Positions 43,920-53,212 of a DNA stretch of 64,000 bases are shown here, piece after piece. The stretch is from Winogradskyella sediminis (GTDB taxonomy: Bacteria > Bacteroidota > Bacteroidia > Flavobacteriales > Flavobacteriaceae), in assembly GCF_003387355.1 (NCBI RefSeq), contig NZ_QUNH01000003.1:124001-188000 (forward strand), in the 5' to 3' direction. Made by a program: the position numbers and the translations under genes. Under the pieces are notes generated by a model, which was not told where the DNA came from, searched no databases, and saw only the letters and a program-made list of their open reading frames with translations. Every line of letters starts with the position of its first letter. Positions within the stretch are counted from its first letter, which is position 1.

Positions 43920-44198
43920 ATGAATAAATATAAAAAATTAGGAATAGGGTTACTTTTTGATGCTATTGGTTTGGTATCCTTTATAATTCCAGGAATAGGT
44001 GAGTTTTCGGATATTATTTGGGCACCAATTTCAGGTTGGTTAATGACCAAATTATATAAAGGAAAGGCAGGTAAAGTCGCAGGTATAATAACCTTAGTAG
44101 AAGAAGCCTTACCTGGCTTTGATGTGATCCCAACCTTTACGATGATGTGGTTTTATACCTATGTGTTTAAGAAAGATCACACTAATAATAAAGCATAA
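43920..44198 (+). CDS. Small hydrophobic protein of unknown function
   Basis: The protein has 92 residues and is mostly hydrophobic, with two or three short membrane-associated segments (IGLLFDAIGLVSFIIPGIGEF, then VAGIITLVEEALPGFDVIPTFTMMWFYTYVF). It is a recurring small flavobacterial protein; I know of no function. It ends right before a bidirectional terminator shared with the lipoprotein gene opposite. Confidence 0.75.
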   Translation: MNKYKKLGIGLLFDAIGLVSFIIPGIGEFSDIIWAPISGWLMTKLYKGKAGKVAGIITLVEEALPGFDVIPTFTMMWFYTYVFKKDHTNNKA

Positions 44199-44227
44199 AA
44201 AAAAGCACTCCATGGAGTGCTTTTTTT
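44197..44227. terminator. Bidirectional terminator, perfect palindrome
   Basis: AGCACTCCATGGAGTGCT (44204-44221) is a perfect 18-bp palindrome flanked by an A run and a T run. It terminates the 92-residue gene and the minus-strand lipoprotein gene. Confidence 0.92.
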
Positions 44228-44248
44228 ACTGTATTACAAAAAAACTAT

Positions 44249-44818
44249 TTATTGAACTTCTATAGAGAACGTAACTTCAACATCTGTGCTACCACCAGCA
44301 CTTGCGGAAGTTCCGTCGTTTGGTTTTGTAGGTTCGTGGATAAGTTCTACAGTAAGAGAACCAGTACCAGCATCACCAGTAACGAGTGTTGTTTCTATAC
44401 CAACTGGGTTTCCATCAACATCTAAATCATCTTTAGAAATAGTAATGTCCGAAATTGATGTTGTATAGAAAAACTCGTGTTCATCACCTTCGTCTTCAAC
44501 TTCTAAAGTAATATTGTCAGCCGGATTTTCAGTTTCATTTAATAATTGTATTTCACCAACATAAGTTGTATTTGCAGTTAATGGACCAGAAACATCATAC
44601 GTGCCGTCAGCTCCACCTTCTCCGTCTAAATCCTGAAATTCTAAGGTAACAACATCTGTTCCGTTGGTTAAAGTATATCTAACTGTAGTGATCAGTTCTT
44701 CTTCATGGTCGTGATCGTCGTGATCGTCATCATCGCTAGAGCAACCTACAAATGCTAAACTTGATACAAAAAGTAGGGCTAATAATTTAATTGAATGTTT
44801 TGATTTTATGTTTTTCAT
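44249..44818 (-). CDS. Asp/His-rich lipoprotein next to a TonB-dependent receptor
   Basis: The protein has 189 residues, with lipobox AFVGC at Cys26. An unusual Asp/His stretch (SSDDDDHDDHDHEEE) follows, a likely metal-binding segment. The rest is strand-rich (VRYTLTNGTDVVTLEFQD, TISKDDLDVDGNPVG) with no named domain. It follows the TonB-dependent receptor by 18 bases on the same strand, suggesting a surface metal-binding partner, by analogy with receptor-lipoprotein pairs. Confidence 0.78.
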   Translation of the reverse strand: MKNIKSKHSIKLLALLFVSSLAFVGCSSDDDDHDDHDHEEELITTVRYTLTNGTDVVTLEFQDLDGEGGADGTYDVSGPLTANTTYVGEIQLLNETENPADNITLEVEDEGDEHEFFYTTSISDITISKDDLDVDGNPVGIETTLVTGDAGTGSLTVELIHEPTKPNDGTSASAGGSTDVEVTFSIEVQ

Positions 44819-44836
44819 AATTCTATTTCGTTTGAG

Positions 44837-47236
44837 TTAATAATTGATTTTTATTTTTAAATTAATATTTCGGCCTAATTCATTAGCAAAATAACGTTGT
44901 CTATTTAAATACTCGTTATAAGATGTATTTAATAAGTTTTCGATATTCAATTCTAATAGTAATGTTCCTGTTTTAAATGCTTTAAAATTAACGGAACTAT
45001 TAAAACTAAATAATGAATAGGCTGGTGGAGTGGAGCTAATATCTACAAATACATCCTCTTGTAATACAGGATCGAATGTATAAAAATTATAGTCCGGATA
45101 ATTGTTTTGTTGTAATACAGTTTTATGTGTTAAACCAATAGATAATTGATTTAAAGTTTCATTATAGTATGTTATACAATTTATGAAGTTTGTTGAAGGC
45201 ATATGAGTAAGTGGTATATCTTCGGAAAGATTATCTCCTTGCAACAAACTCAAATTGCCTTTATAATTAAATTTTTCAGTTATTTTTTTATTGACATCAA
45301 TATCAACGCCAAATATTTGCGCATTTACCTGATTGTATTTCCATACAGGAAATGCCCCTCTTATCGTTGTTGTAATTCCGGTAGGAATTAGCTGAATATA
45401 ATCATTGATATATTTGTAATAAGGGCTGATTGAAAACCCGAAATTATGGTTGTTTTTTTCAAAAGACGCGGCAACTTTATGTGCTACTTCTTTGTTTAGG
45501 GTTAATAATCCTATTTCAACTCTAGCAGCGCTATGATGTAGCCCATCACTAAATAACTCTGAAGGATTTGGAACCCTTGTCGCTAAACCGTAATTAACAA
45601 ATAATGATGTATTGTTTTTAAATTGTTTAGCATATCCTAAGTTAGCAGAAAGGTTGTGAAATGTAAATTCTGGACGTGTAAGAATCTCTGAATTATCGAT
45701 TTCATTAGTTTCAAACTGAGGAAATAGCTCATCATAATTATAGGTGTCATTCCAGTCGGTGAGGTTATAATTTTTTTCAGCTTCAATACGCGTAAAATCA
45801 TAACGTGTTCCAGCACTAAACTCAGAAGTTGCATTTAAATTATAGTTACCAATTAGATACATACTAGCATCATATTTATCAAAATCAGGAATTAATGGAT
45901 TCGCTCCAGTGCCTGAAACAGCATCGTTTTGTTGGTAACGGAATAGCACACCAGCGTCTAGTTTCAAATTTTCCAAAAAGTCCATATGTAAATTAGACTG
46001 TAATGAGTTGGTGAAAAGTCGAAGGTCTACGACAGGTGTATCTGCAAAACGTCCTCGTCTAACATCAAATTCTTTTCGTCTATTGATTTGCATATCGTAT
46101 TGAACTGTTAATTTTCCTAAATTTTGAAATCGTTTATACGCTTCTATTTTGGCTAAATGGTGAAGGATATCTTGTCTCGGATCATCGATACTGTATGAAA
46201 AGTCTTCGATAACACGAGGTTCTCTACTGTTAATGGCAGCTACTAAATCTCCAACATTACCGATGTGAGAGGCTTTTAAAATGGCTAATTCATTATGCAC
46301 TACACTGTAATAGGCGTCAAAACCTTTTTCAAAAGTTCTATAGCCAATTCTAGCTGATGCATTAAAGTTTCTTATACCACTGTTGGTTAAAATATAATCT
46401 GGACTTTCAAAATCTCCAAACTGTTTATAACTAGACTGTAATCTACCGTAAAACCCAGATTTATAGGTTTTAATAAGTTCAGTGTTAATATTGCCTCCAC
46501 GTCCATTAGAATTTAATGAAAGGGTAGTGCTACTAAATAGGCTGTCTTGCGCCACATATCTTTTGGGTTGCACAAGTATTAAACCACCAATAGCATCACT
46601 TCCGTATTTTAAGGTGTTAGCTCCTTTTATCACTTCCACTTTATGACTAGAATTGATATCGATATTTGGTGCGTGTTCATCTCCCCATTCTTGGTCGAAC
46701 ATACGTACGTTATTGTTAACAATTAACAACCTACTACTATGTAAACCATGTATCATTGGTTTTACAATAGTACTACCAGTGTTTAATGAAGAAATACCAC
46801 TCATAGAGTTTAAAGCATCTCCTAATGATTTATCGGTATACTTTTCTAACGCTGCTTTATTAATAGATTGCTCTATACTTGTACCCTCCGTTTTTAAATG
46901 AGAATTTACGACAACCTCATTTAATTCCTCTAGATGGTGTTCTAAGGAAATAACTTTAAAAACGTCATTATTTATGGTATACGATACTGTTTTAGTTTCG
47001 CATCCAACATGAGAAATAGTCAACGTTAAAGGGCCTGTGCACAGATTTTCAATTTTGAATTTTCCATCTAAATCCGACATTAAATATTTATCATTTTCTT
47101 TAATGTAAATGGTGGCAGATGCTATGGAAGTCCCATCATGAAAATCTTTGACTTCACCTAAAAATGTATAATTGCAGTTTTGGCTAAAGCTAAAGCTGGA
47201 AATAGCTAAAACTAAGCCTATAATTATTGGTTTCAT
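44837..47236 (-). CDS. TonB-dependent receptor with CarboxypepD_reg-like domain
   Basis: A 799-residue outer-membrane receptor with a signal peptide and an N-terminal carboxypeptidase-regulatory-like domain (about 22-105, GEVKDFHDGTSIASATIYIKE). The plug (about 110-240) has SLGDALNSMSGISSLNTGSTIVKPMIHGLHSSRLLIVNNNVRMFDQEWGDEHAP. A 22-strand-type barrel ends in aromatic NLKIKINY. It is not a SusC homologue. The His-rich neighbours on both sides suggest a metal or metallophore ligand such as zinc or copper; the ligand is inferred. Confidence 0.9.
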   Translation of the reverse strand: MKPIIIGLVLAISSFSFSQNCNYTFLGEVKDFHDGTSIASATIYIKENDKYLMSDLDGKFKIENLCTGPLTLTISHVGCETKTVSYTINNDVFKVISLEHHLEELNEVVVNSHLKTEGTSIEQSINKAALEKYTDKSLGDALNSMSGISSLNTGSTIVKPMIHGLHSSRLLIVNNNVRMFDQEWGDEHAPNIDINSSHKVEVIKGANTLKYGSDAIGGLILVQPKRYVAQDSLFSSTTLSLNSNGRGGNINTELIKTYKSGFYGRLQSSYKQFGDFESPDYILTNSGIRNFNASARIGYRTFEKGFDAYYSVVHNELAILKASHIGNVGDLVAAINSREPRVIEDFSYSIDDPRQDILHHLAKIEAYKRFQNLGKLTVQYDMQINRRKEFDVRRGRFADTPVVDLRLFTNSLQSNLHMDFLENLKLDAGVLFRYQQNDAVSGTGANPLIPDFDKYDASMYLIGNYNLNATSEFSAGTRYDFTRIEAEKNYNLTDWNDTYNYDELFPQFETNEIDNSEILTRPEFTFHNLSANLGYAKQFKNNTSLFVNYGLATRVPNPSELFSDGLHHSAARVEIGLLTLNKEVAHKVAASFEKNNHNFGFSISPYYKYINDYIQLIPTGITTTIRGAFPVWKYNQVNAQIFGVDIDVNKKITEKFNYKGNLSLLQGDNLSEDIPLTHMPSTNFINCITYYNETLNQLSIGLTHKTVLQQNNYPDYNFYTFDPVLQEDVFVDISSTPPAYSLFSFNSSVNFKAFKTGTLLLELNIENLLNTSYNEYLNRQRYFANELGRNINLKIKINY

Positions 47237-47276
47237 TCAAATCGATTAATAAGAGAGTATTAGAAAAAAAAGTATT

Positions 47277-47618
47277 CTAACAATTGACAGGAGGTCCTCT
47301 TACAGATCTTGTAAAATAAGTATAATCTTTTAAAGTATTATAATACGAAACCGCTTGCGTAGTGATAGCTTCGTCTATAAGGCTGTCATCATTATTTATA
47401 AAAATAAATAAATGGTTTGTGAGTTTAAACTTGTAAAAATCGCAATCAATATCAGCCTCGTGAAAGTGAGTTGTTATAGATTTATCTTCTTCACAACTAT
47501 GGTGTTTATGATGGGTGAATACGTGATTTAGTTTTATAACTGAAGGGCATAGCACAGCCAGCACTAGCGTTAATGCTAATGTTCTAAAAAGAGAAGAAAG
47601 AACAGCGTTTATATTCAA
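47277..47618 (-). CDS. Small His-rich membrane-anchored protein
   Basis: The protein has 113 residues. A hydrophobic N-terminal segment (FRTLALTLVLAVLCPSVI) precedes HVFTHHKHHSCEEDK and THFHEADIDCDFYKF, a cluster of nine His and two Cys. This strongly suggests metal handling. It lies directly upstream of the TonB-dependent receptor (40 bases) and overlaps the DUF6787 gene start by 4 bases, so all are probably one operon. Such small proteins are common next to this receptor type. Confidence 0.75.
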   Translation of the reverse strand: MNINAVLSSLFRTLALTLVLAVLCPSVIKLNHVFTHHKHHSCEEDKSITTHFHEADIDCDFYKFKLTNHLFIFINNDDSLIDEAITTQAVSYYNTLKDYTYFTRSVRGPPVNC

Positions 47619-48109
47619 TTAAAAAAACGTTTTAAACCTAATCTACTTAGCATTTTTTTTTCGAATTCCCAGAAAAACTTAAACTGACCAAAAAGCCATC
47701 CATAAGTCACTAAAAGGATCTGATAAAAAATGAGCCCAATGATAATGAATAAAACCCAATAAACAATAGGTGTTAAGTTTTCTTTAGTAATTCCCATTAA
47801 TGCTATAATAGGTCGTGCTATGTATAAAGATGATGTTCCGGTGAAAGCAAAAACCATAAACACACGAATCATTTCCCAGCGATACTTAAGAATCCATTTG
47901 TTTTCTAATTTTTTAAATATGAACAACGTAATTTTTAATAAAATAAAGAAAACAAGGAGCGTCGCAACTATAGTCAATATTTGTCCATATTGTTCTAAAA
48001 ACGCATTTGCTATTTTAAAAGCGGAATAGAGCAAAATTAGCAAGCCAAAAAAAGGAAAGACCAGTTGCCAATTGTGTTGAATTTCCCATTGTTCTTTAAA
48101 TTTTTTCAT
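47615..48109 (-). CDS. DUF6787-like membrane protein
   Basis: A 164-residue protein with four helices (about 15-37, 43-65, 80-105 and 117-145). The KFKEQWEIQHNWQLVFPFFGLLILLYSAFKIA start and KNKWILKYRWEMIRVF-like loop fit a flavobacterial family I place as DUF6787. It is sometimes misnamed as a prolipoprotein diacylglyceryl transferase, whose catalytic motifs are absent. It heads the operon leading to the His-rich protein and TonB receptor and has a promoter element 19 bases upstream. Confidence 0.75.
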   Translation of the reverse strand: MKKFKEQWEIQHNWQLVFPFFGLLILLYSAFKIANAFLEQYGQILTIVATLLVFFILLKITLFIFKKLENKWILKYRWEMIRVFMVFAFTGTSSLYIARPIIALMGITKENLTPIVYWVLFIIIGLIFYQILLVTYGWLFGQFKFFWEFEKKMLSRLGLKRFFN

Positions 48110-48127
48110 AGCACATTATCAGTGCTG

Positions 48128-48135
48128 CAAATTTA
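48128..48135 (-). promoter_or_regulatory. -7 promoter element for the DUF6787-TonB receptor operon
   Basis: The minus strand reads TAAATTTG (TANNTTTG) 18 bases before the ATG at 48107-48109. Confidence 0.5.
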
Positions 48136-48158
48136 GTAAATTATGGTGTCTTTTTGTC

Positions 48159-48596
48159 TTAAATTCTAGGCATAAAAGATGATAAACGTTGGTTGTAGGT
48201 TAATTGGAAATAGAGAAAATAATTATAAAGTTTGTAATTTACCTCATAACCGTAATCAGTGCGTGTGTCATAATCTATTCTTACCTCGTATAGATTTGGA
48301 TCATAGGTGTGAGGTTGTAGCTGTCTTTGGTTCCAGGCTTGCACCAAAATAGCGTTTCTGGTTTCTAACCATTCTTGAGAGTGATAGCCTTCTGGTCTTG
48401 CTGTACTTTGTAACCAAGAATTAAAGCCAGGTTCTATAATAATGATTTCATAATCGTTTTCATCGCTGCTAATAGATACGGTATCGTTTTGTATTAAACT
48501 ATATTCGTTTCCATTGTTAATTACTGGACTAGAATTATAAGATTTGCAACTTGCAATTAAAATAAGGACAACGATAAATGGGATAATCTTTTTCAT
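48159..48596 (-). CDS. DUF6146 family lipoprotein
   Basis: The protein has 145 residues, with lipobox LIASC at Cys17. The conserved core EIIIIEPGFNSWLQSTARPEGYHSQEWLETRNAILVQAWNQRQ and YEVRIDYDTRTDYGYEVNYKLYNYFLYF are features of DUF6146, a flavobacterial periplasmic family of unknown function. It lies 50 bases upstream of the DUF6787 gene on the same strand, and the two families often neighbour each other. Confidence 0.85.
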   Translation of the reverse strand: MKKIIPFIVVLILIASCKSYNSSPVINNGNEYSLIQNDTVSISSDENDYEIIIIEPGFNSWLQSTARPEGYHSQEWLETRNAILVQAWNQRQLQPHTYDPNLYEVRIDYDTRTDYGYEVNYKLYNYFLYFQLTYNQRLSSFMPRI

Positions 48597-48836
48597 GTAT
48601 TTGTTCTATTGTTTTATAGGCTCAAGATTATAATGTTATGTTCTAAATTTAAACATCACATTAGTGAACCATAAATATTAAAGATATTAAAAAATTGTTA
48701 GTGTTATTAAAGTTTTACTTCGATTTAACACCACAAAGTAACGATAGAATCATCGTTAATACAATAGAAAATAAGTAAACGGGTATTTTGAATACGTAAA
48801 GCTATACATTTATATAGTTTGGCATAGTGGTAATAA

Positions 48837-48868
48837 AAAAAGCAGCCCGTTATAAACGCACTGCTTTT
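48837..48868 (-). terminator. Terminator after the DUF937 gene
   Basis: AAAAGCAG (48837-48844) pairs with CTGCTTTT (48861-48868) around a 16-base loop, followed on the minus strand by a T run. It is 24 bases after the DUF937 stop. Confidence 0.75.
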
Positions 48869-48892
48869 ACAATTATAAAAAAAAACAGAATT

Positions 48893-49531
48893 TTATTTAC
48901 CAAAGATACCACCTAAAAGCCCTCCAATACCTCCAGTACTTTTATTATCACCTCCTAAAACCATACCAGCTACATCATCAATAACGCTTCCATCACCATC
49001 AGCATCTAATATTTTTTCTAAGAAACTTTGCTCATTTTGTGTCTTGCTTCCTCCCAGTAAACCACCTAAAAGTCCGCTAATATCAGATTGCGAACTCACA
49101 TTATTTTGGCTGGCTTGTTTTCCTAAAACTCCCATTAAAATTGGAGCTGCCACTTTTAATATATTAGCTACAGAACTAGAGTCTAAACCTGCTTTTTGTC
49201 CTATAACTTGTTCCACTCCTTGTTGTTTACTACCTAACACATGGCTAAGAATTTTGGCTCCATCATCTTTTACATTGTCGTCTACACCACCACCAAATAA
49301 ACCACCAAGGTTATCTAAGATACTGCCATCGTGCTTGGTATTTAATGCACTCATAAGTCCGGCTGCTCCTTCTGGAGTAGACGCATTGCGTTCCATTGCT
49401 TTCATAAGTACAGGTAAAGCCATGGTTAGCACACTACTTGTTTTGCTTTGATCTGTTCCGGTAGATCCAGAAACACCACTAATGATGTTTTTTCCTAAGT
49501 CGCTGTTTAATAAGTCTAAAATTCCTGCCAT
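48893..49531 (-). CDS. DUF937 domain protein
   Basis: A 212-residue cytosolic protein rich in Gly, Ser and Leu, with no signal peptide. The DUF937 repeat-like core (about 10-160) has MALPVLMKAMERNASTPEGAAGLMSALNTKHDGSILDNLGGLFGGG and VLGSKQQGVEQVIGQKAGLDSSSVANILKVAAPILMGVLGKQ. The C-terminal tail (GGLLGGSKTQ...GGIGGLLGGIFGK) is glycine-rich. Related to YidB; physiological role unclear. Confidence 0.88.
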   Translation of the reverse strand: MAGILDLLNSDLGKNIISGVSGSTGTDQSKTSSVLTMALPVLMKAMERNASTPEGAAGLMSALNTKHDGSILDNLGGLFGGGVDDNVKDDGAKILSHVLGSKQQGVEQVIGQKAGLDSSSVANILKVAAPILMGVLGKQASQNNVSSQSDISGLLGGLLGGSKTQNEQSFLEKILDADGDGSVIDDVAGMVLGGDNKSTGGIGGLLGGIFGK

Positions 49532-49576
49532 TTTGTTTATTGTATAAAATTAATAATATTAAGTATTTCAAGGTAC

Positions 49577-49604
49577 AAAAAAAGTCCCACAATAGTAGGA
49601 CTCA
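49577..49604 (-). terminator. Terminator after serA
   Basis: AGTCC (49583-49587) and GGACT (49598-49602) with a 10-base loop; on the minus strand the stem is followed by seven T. It is 32 bases after the serA stop. Confidence 0.7.
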
Positions 49605-49635
49605 TTTTATTCAGTTTGGTCACATTTTTTTTATG

Positions 49636-50586
49636 CTAACCTAATATAGATATAATTTGTTCAGCTAATTCACTACCAATTCTATCTTGTGCTTCGTTGG
49701 TTGCAGCACCAGTATGTGGAGTTAATGATAAAGCAGGATTCATTAATAATTGAATTTCTGGTTGTGGTTCTTTTTCAAAAACATCTAAAGCAGCTCTAGA
49801 AACTTTACCACTTTGAATAGCTTGTACTAAAGCCACTTCGTTAACTACACCACCACGCGCTGCATTGGCGATAATAACACCATCTTTCATTTGTTTAAAT
49901 TCAGCTTCGTCAATGACATATTCTTTTTGAGCTGGTACATGTAGAGTTAAAAAATCTGCTTGTTTTAATACCTCTTCTTTTGAAACGGTTTTTATTTCAA
50001 AATTTAATTTTTGGCCATCAAAGAAATCGAGTTGAAGGTCTACTTTTTCTATAAATGGGTCGAAAGCTACTACTTTCATTCCTGCTCCGATTGCTACTTT
50101 AGCTGTGGCTTGTCCTATACGTCCAAAACCTAAAACACCTAAAGTTTTACCTTTAAGTTCGGTTCCTTTTGCATAAGCTTTCTTTAAGTTTTTAAATTTA
50201 GAATCACCTTCTAAAGGCATATCGCGATTAGAGTTGTGTAAATAACGCGCTAAACCATAAAAGTGTCCAAATACCAATTCGGCAACAGAGTGTGAGGATG
50301 CGGCAGGTGTATTAATAACACTCAGTCCTTTGCTGCGTGCATAATCTACATCTATATTATCCATGCCAACTCCACCACGACCTATAATTTTTAGGCTAGG
50401 GCAGTTGTCAATTAAATCTTTTCGTACAGTTGTGGCACTTCTCACTAACAAAACATCGATGTCATTTTTATTAATGTAGTTTTCTAACTGTTCTTGTGCA
50501 ACTGTGGTTGTAATGACTTCGTAACCTGCTGCTTCTAATGCATTAATTCCACTTTGAGAAACTCCGTCGTTTGCTAATACTTTCAT
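49636..50586 (-). CDS. serA: D-3-phosphoglycerate dehydrogenase
   Basis: A 316-residue NAD-dependent 2-hydroxyacid dehydrogenase catalysing the first step of serine synthesis. The NAD motif GKTLGVLGFGRIGQ is at about 144-157, with catalytic Arg in IANAARGGVVNE, Glu, and His in LTPHTGAATNEA. It is a short form without the C-terminal ACT regulatory domain, so serine feedback is not expected by that route. serC precedes it on the same strand (74 bases), forming a serCA pair. Confidence 0.93.
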   Translation of the reverse strand: MKVLANDGVSQSGINALEAAGYEVITTTVAQEQLENYINKNDIDVLLVRSATTVRKDLIDNCPSLKIIGRGGVGMDNIDVDYARSKGLSVINTPAASSHSVAELVFGHFYGLARYLHNSNRDMPLEGDSKFKNLKKAYAKGTELKGKTLGVLGFGRIGQATAKVAIGAGMKVVAFDPFIEKVDLQLDFFDGQKLNFEIKTVSKEEVLKQADFLTLHVPAQKEYVIDEAEFKQMKDGVIIANAARGGVVNEVALVQAIQSGKVSRAALDVFEKEPQPEIQLLMNPALSLTPHTGAATNEAQDRIGSELAEQIISILG

Positions 50587-50604
50587 TGAGAAATATGTTT
50601 ATCA

Positions 50605-50622
50605 TTTCCGTAGCTACGGAAA
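50605..50622. promoter_or_regulatory. Perfect 18-bp palindrome between serC and serA
   Basis: TTTCCGTAGCTACGGAAA is fully self-complementary. It is short for a hairpin terminator and has no T run; it could be a dispersed repeat or a protein-binding site. Confidence 0.4.
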
Positions 50623-50660
50623 CTTATTAAATTTTGATATTATTGTTTTTGCTGTGTGAC

Positions 50661-51722
50661 TTAAGCTTTGCTTTCTAGTTCACTCATAACTTCAACCAAT
50701 GCTTTAACACTGTCTAAAGATAAAGCATTATACATAGAAGCTCTATAGCCACCAACACTTCTATGGCCGTTGATACCATTAATGCCTGCTTCTTTTACCA
50801 TAGCCTCAAAAGTTTCTTTTAAGTTTTCGTTTTCTAGAGTAAAAGTAGCGTTCATCATAGAACGGTCTTCTTTAACGGAATACCCTTTAAATAATGGGTT
50901 TAAATCAATTTCAGAATAGATTAATCTCGCTTTCTTTTCGTTTTCTGCTTCAATAGCTTTAATACCACCAAGATTTTTTAACCACTCTAAAGTTAGCATT
51001 GATGTATACACAGCAAATACAGGAGGAGTGTTAAACATACTTCCTTTGCTAATATGTACTTTATAATCCATCATTGATGGGATTTTGCGCGATACTTTTC
51101 CTAATATATCTTCTTTAACAACCACTAAGGTTGTTCCTGCAGGTCCCATATTTTTTTGAGCACCAGCATAAATTAAATCGAATTTTGAGAAGTCTAATTG
51201 ACGCGAAAAGATATCACTACTCATATCACATACCATAGGAACTGGTGAGTCTGGAAAACTTTTCATTTGAGTTCCGAAAATAGTGTTGTTAGATGTACAA
51301 TGAAAATAATCGTAATCTTCTGGAATCTCGTAACCTTTTGGTATATAATTGTAGTTAGCATTTTTAGATGAGCCTACTTCGTAAATATCATCGTAAATTT
51401 TTGCTTCCTTAATGGATTTGTCTGCCCAAGTTCCGGAGTTTAAGTAACCCGCTCTTTTTTCTAGTAAATTTAAAGCTACCATTAAAAATTGAGTACTTGC
51501 TCCACCTTGAAGAAACAACGCTTTGTAGCCTTTACCCTCGAGGCCTAACAGTTCTAATGCTAAGGATCGTGCGTTTTCCATCACATCTACAAATGGTTTA
51601 CTTCTGTGAGAGATTTCTAACAAAGATAACCCGTCGTCAAAGTTTAAAACTGCCGCTGCTGCTTGTTCAATTACCGTTTTTGGTAATACACATGGTCCTG
51701 CACTAAAATTATGTTTTTTCAT
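50661..51722 (-). CDS. serC: Phosphoserine aminotransferase
   Basis: A 353-residue PLP-dependent fold-type I aminotransferase (class V) that converts 3-phosphohydroxypyruvate to phosphoserine using glutamate. It starts with the typical KHNFSAGPCVLP. The PLP lysine lies in YAGAQKNMGPAG, and GINGHRSVGGYRASMYNA is the C-terminal signature. Located upstream of serA. No serB is seen here. Confidence 0.95.
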   Translation of the reverse strand: MKKHNFSAGPCVLPKTVIEQAAAAVLNFDDGLSLLEISHRSKPFVDVMENARSLALELLGLEGKGYKALFLQGGASTQFLMVALNLLEKRAGYLNSGTWADKSIKEAKIYDDIYEVGSSKNANYNYIPKGYEIPEDYDYFHCTSNNTIFGTQMKSFPDSPVPMVCDMSSDIFSRQLDFSKFDLIYAGAQKNMGPAGTTLVVVKEDILGKVSRKIPSMMDYKVHISKGSMFNTPPVFAVYTSMLTLEWLKNLGGIKAIEAENEKKARLIYSEIDLNPLFKGYSVKEDRSMMNATFTLENENLKETFEAMVKEAGINGINGHRSVGGYRASMYNALSLDSVKALVEVMSELESKA

Positions 51723-51997
51723 TCTACTATGAATTTAATTCAGAATCTTAACAAATAAATTCTGAATCTATTATTTTTTGATAGCTACAAAGGTGCTAAT
51801 TAATTGCCTAAAATGTGTTATGAAAATGATAATTTTTAAGCCTTGTTTTGACGATTTTGTTTGAATATTTTCTATATCCTAAAAAATCTTCATTTCGTAA
51901 TCAGGCTTTATATTTTTACAGGTATTGACAGCAGAAAATAGATAACTGGTTTACCAATATGTTCACTAAAAATGCAATGGTCACTATATATGTGACT

Positions 51998-53059
51998 TTA
52001 AGATAAGCTTAATAAGAAATCAATAGAATCTACATTGTCTGCATAATCCCAAAGTTGAGGATTTTGAGTCTCGCCAAATGCGACCTCATTATTAGAAAAG
52101 CCATTAGCAACTACACATTGAATCTTATCTGAATCCGTCTTAAGCTTCTCCTGTAATTCTGCGATATCATTGTATTTTTCGTAAAATAATGTTGCAATAG
52201 GTGAGGCATAACTGTCGTCTTCTTTAATCATTAGAAAACCATTTTCTAACATATCAAACTCACTCATTAAATACACAGCCTTATTGTAGTCGTAATTATT
52301 AGCGTATTTAGATTCGTTAATAATAGGATGCCATTTGTACACAGCATTAAAAAAAGCATCAAAATTATAATCCTTTGGGACAAAGAATTTTGCTACATTT
52401 CTACAGCCTAATCCATAATATCTAAAAATATCATCCGATAGACCTTCTAATTCTTCTTTAGTTTCGTTTCCTTTAAGTACTGCAACAGAATTTCTGTTTT
52501 TTCGTATAATCGATGGTTTATTTTTAAAATAGTATTCAAAATAACGTGCTGTATTATCACTTCCGGTTGCAATAACAGCATCGAAGTTTTCCAATCGGTC
52601 TTCTGTGAATTTAATTTTACCTTTAAATTCGGGTTCTACTACCTCTAAATATTTTGCTAAAAAAGGTAGTAAATGTTTATCATTAGAAGATTGTTTTACT
52701 AACACATGATGACCAGAAATGAGCACACTTAAAAAATCATGAAACCCGACTAACGGAATATTTCCGGCCATAATAATAGCCACTGTTTGAGGTGTTTTTA
52801 GATTAAAGTTATAAGCGCTGAGCCATTGGTTTATATTTTTATTGGTAAGTGCGTTAGACCAATTGTTAGTAGCAAAAGTGATGTTCTTTTTTGTAAACCA
52901 ACCATTGTGTTCTTGTGCCAGTTTTATTTGATGTTTAAAGCCGTCAAAAAACAAATCATTTGCTTGTACGTTATCATTTTTAATATATCCGTCTTTTTGA
53001 AATTGATTTAAAAAGGCGCCTAATTTTACAAATGCGTTAATTCTTTGTTGTAAATCCAT
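51998..53059 (-). CDS. Acyl-CoA reductase (LuxC-like)
   Basis: A 353-residue protein from the ATG at 53057-53059 (MDLQQRINAFVKLGAFLNQF). A longer frame to 53197 passes through the predicted promoter and is unlikely. The TVAIIMAGNIPLVGFHDFLSVLISGHHVLVKQSSNDKHLLPFL and GLGCRNVAKFFVP segments match the LuxC-type reductase family, which reduces acyl-CoA or acyl-ACP to aldehyde through an active-site cysteine (CRN). No luxD, luxE or luciferase genes are near, so the aldehyde's use is unknown. Divergent from a ferredoxin gene. Confidence 0.85.
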   Translation of the reverse strand: MDLQQRINAFVKLGAFLNQFQKDGYIKNDNVQANDLFFDGFKHQIKLAQEHNGWFTKKNITFATNNWSNALTNKNINQWLSAYNFNLKTPQTVAIIMAGNIPLVGFHDFLSVLISGHHVLVKQSSNDKHLLPFLAKYLEVVEPEFKGKIKFTEDRLENFDAVIATGSDNTARYFEYYFKNKPSIIRKNRNSVAVLKGNETKEELEGLSDDIFRYYGLGCRNVAKFFVPKDYNFDAFFNAVYKWHPIINESKYANNYDYNKAVYLMSEFDMLENGFLMIKEDDSYASPIATLFYEKYNDIAELQEKLKTDSDKIQCVVANGFSNNEVAFGETQNPQLWDYADNVDSIDFLLSLS

Positions 53060-53103
53060 AATGGGTTTGGTTATGCGATGTTTTGGCTTTATTTTTGCAA
53101 CTG

Positions 53104-53111
53104 CAAATTTA
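53104..53111 (-). promoter_or_regulatory. -7 promoter element deciding the acyl-CoA reductase start
   Basis: The minus strand reads TAAATTTG (TANNTTTG), 45 bases before the ATG at 53059 and downstream of the alternative start at 53197. Confidence 0.5.
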
Positions 53112-53212
53112 AGCAAAGCAAATGAGCAAGAAAAGGTTTGATTTTGATAATAAATTAAATTTTTTAGAATTAAGTAAGACTCATTTTTAATGATCAATAA
53201 AAATAGAAATTT

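Noticed and set aside
44837..47236. SusC-type glycan receptor.
   Set aside because: There is no SusD-like lipoprotein next to it and the plug sequence is not SusC-like; His-rich neighbours point to metal uptake.
48837..48868. Further attC-like site.
   Set aside because: It is a simple terminator hairpin after the DUF937 gene, without GTT/AAC cores or arms.
51980..51996. GTCAC-N7-GTGAC as terminator or operator downstream of the acyl-CoA reductase.
   Set aside because: The stem is only 5 bp with no T run; likely chance in AT-rich DNA.
53060..53197. N-terminal extension of the acyl-CoA reductase.
   Set aside because: The predicted promoter element (53104-53111) lies within it, and the extension is not like the family N-terminus.
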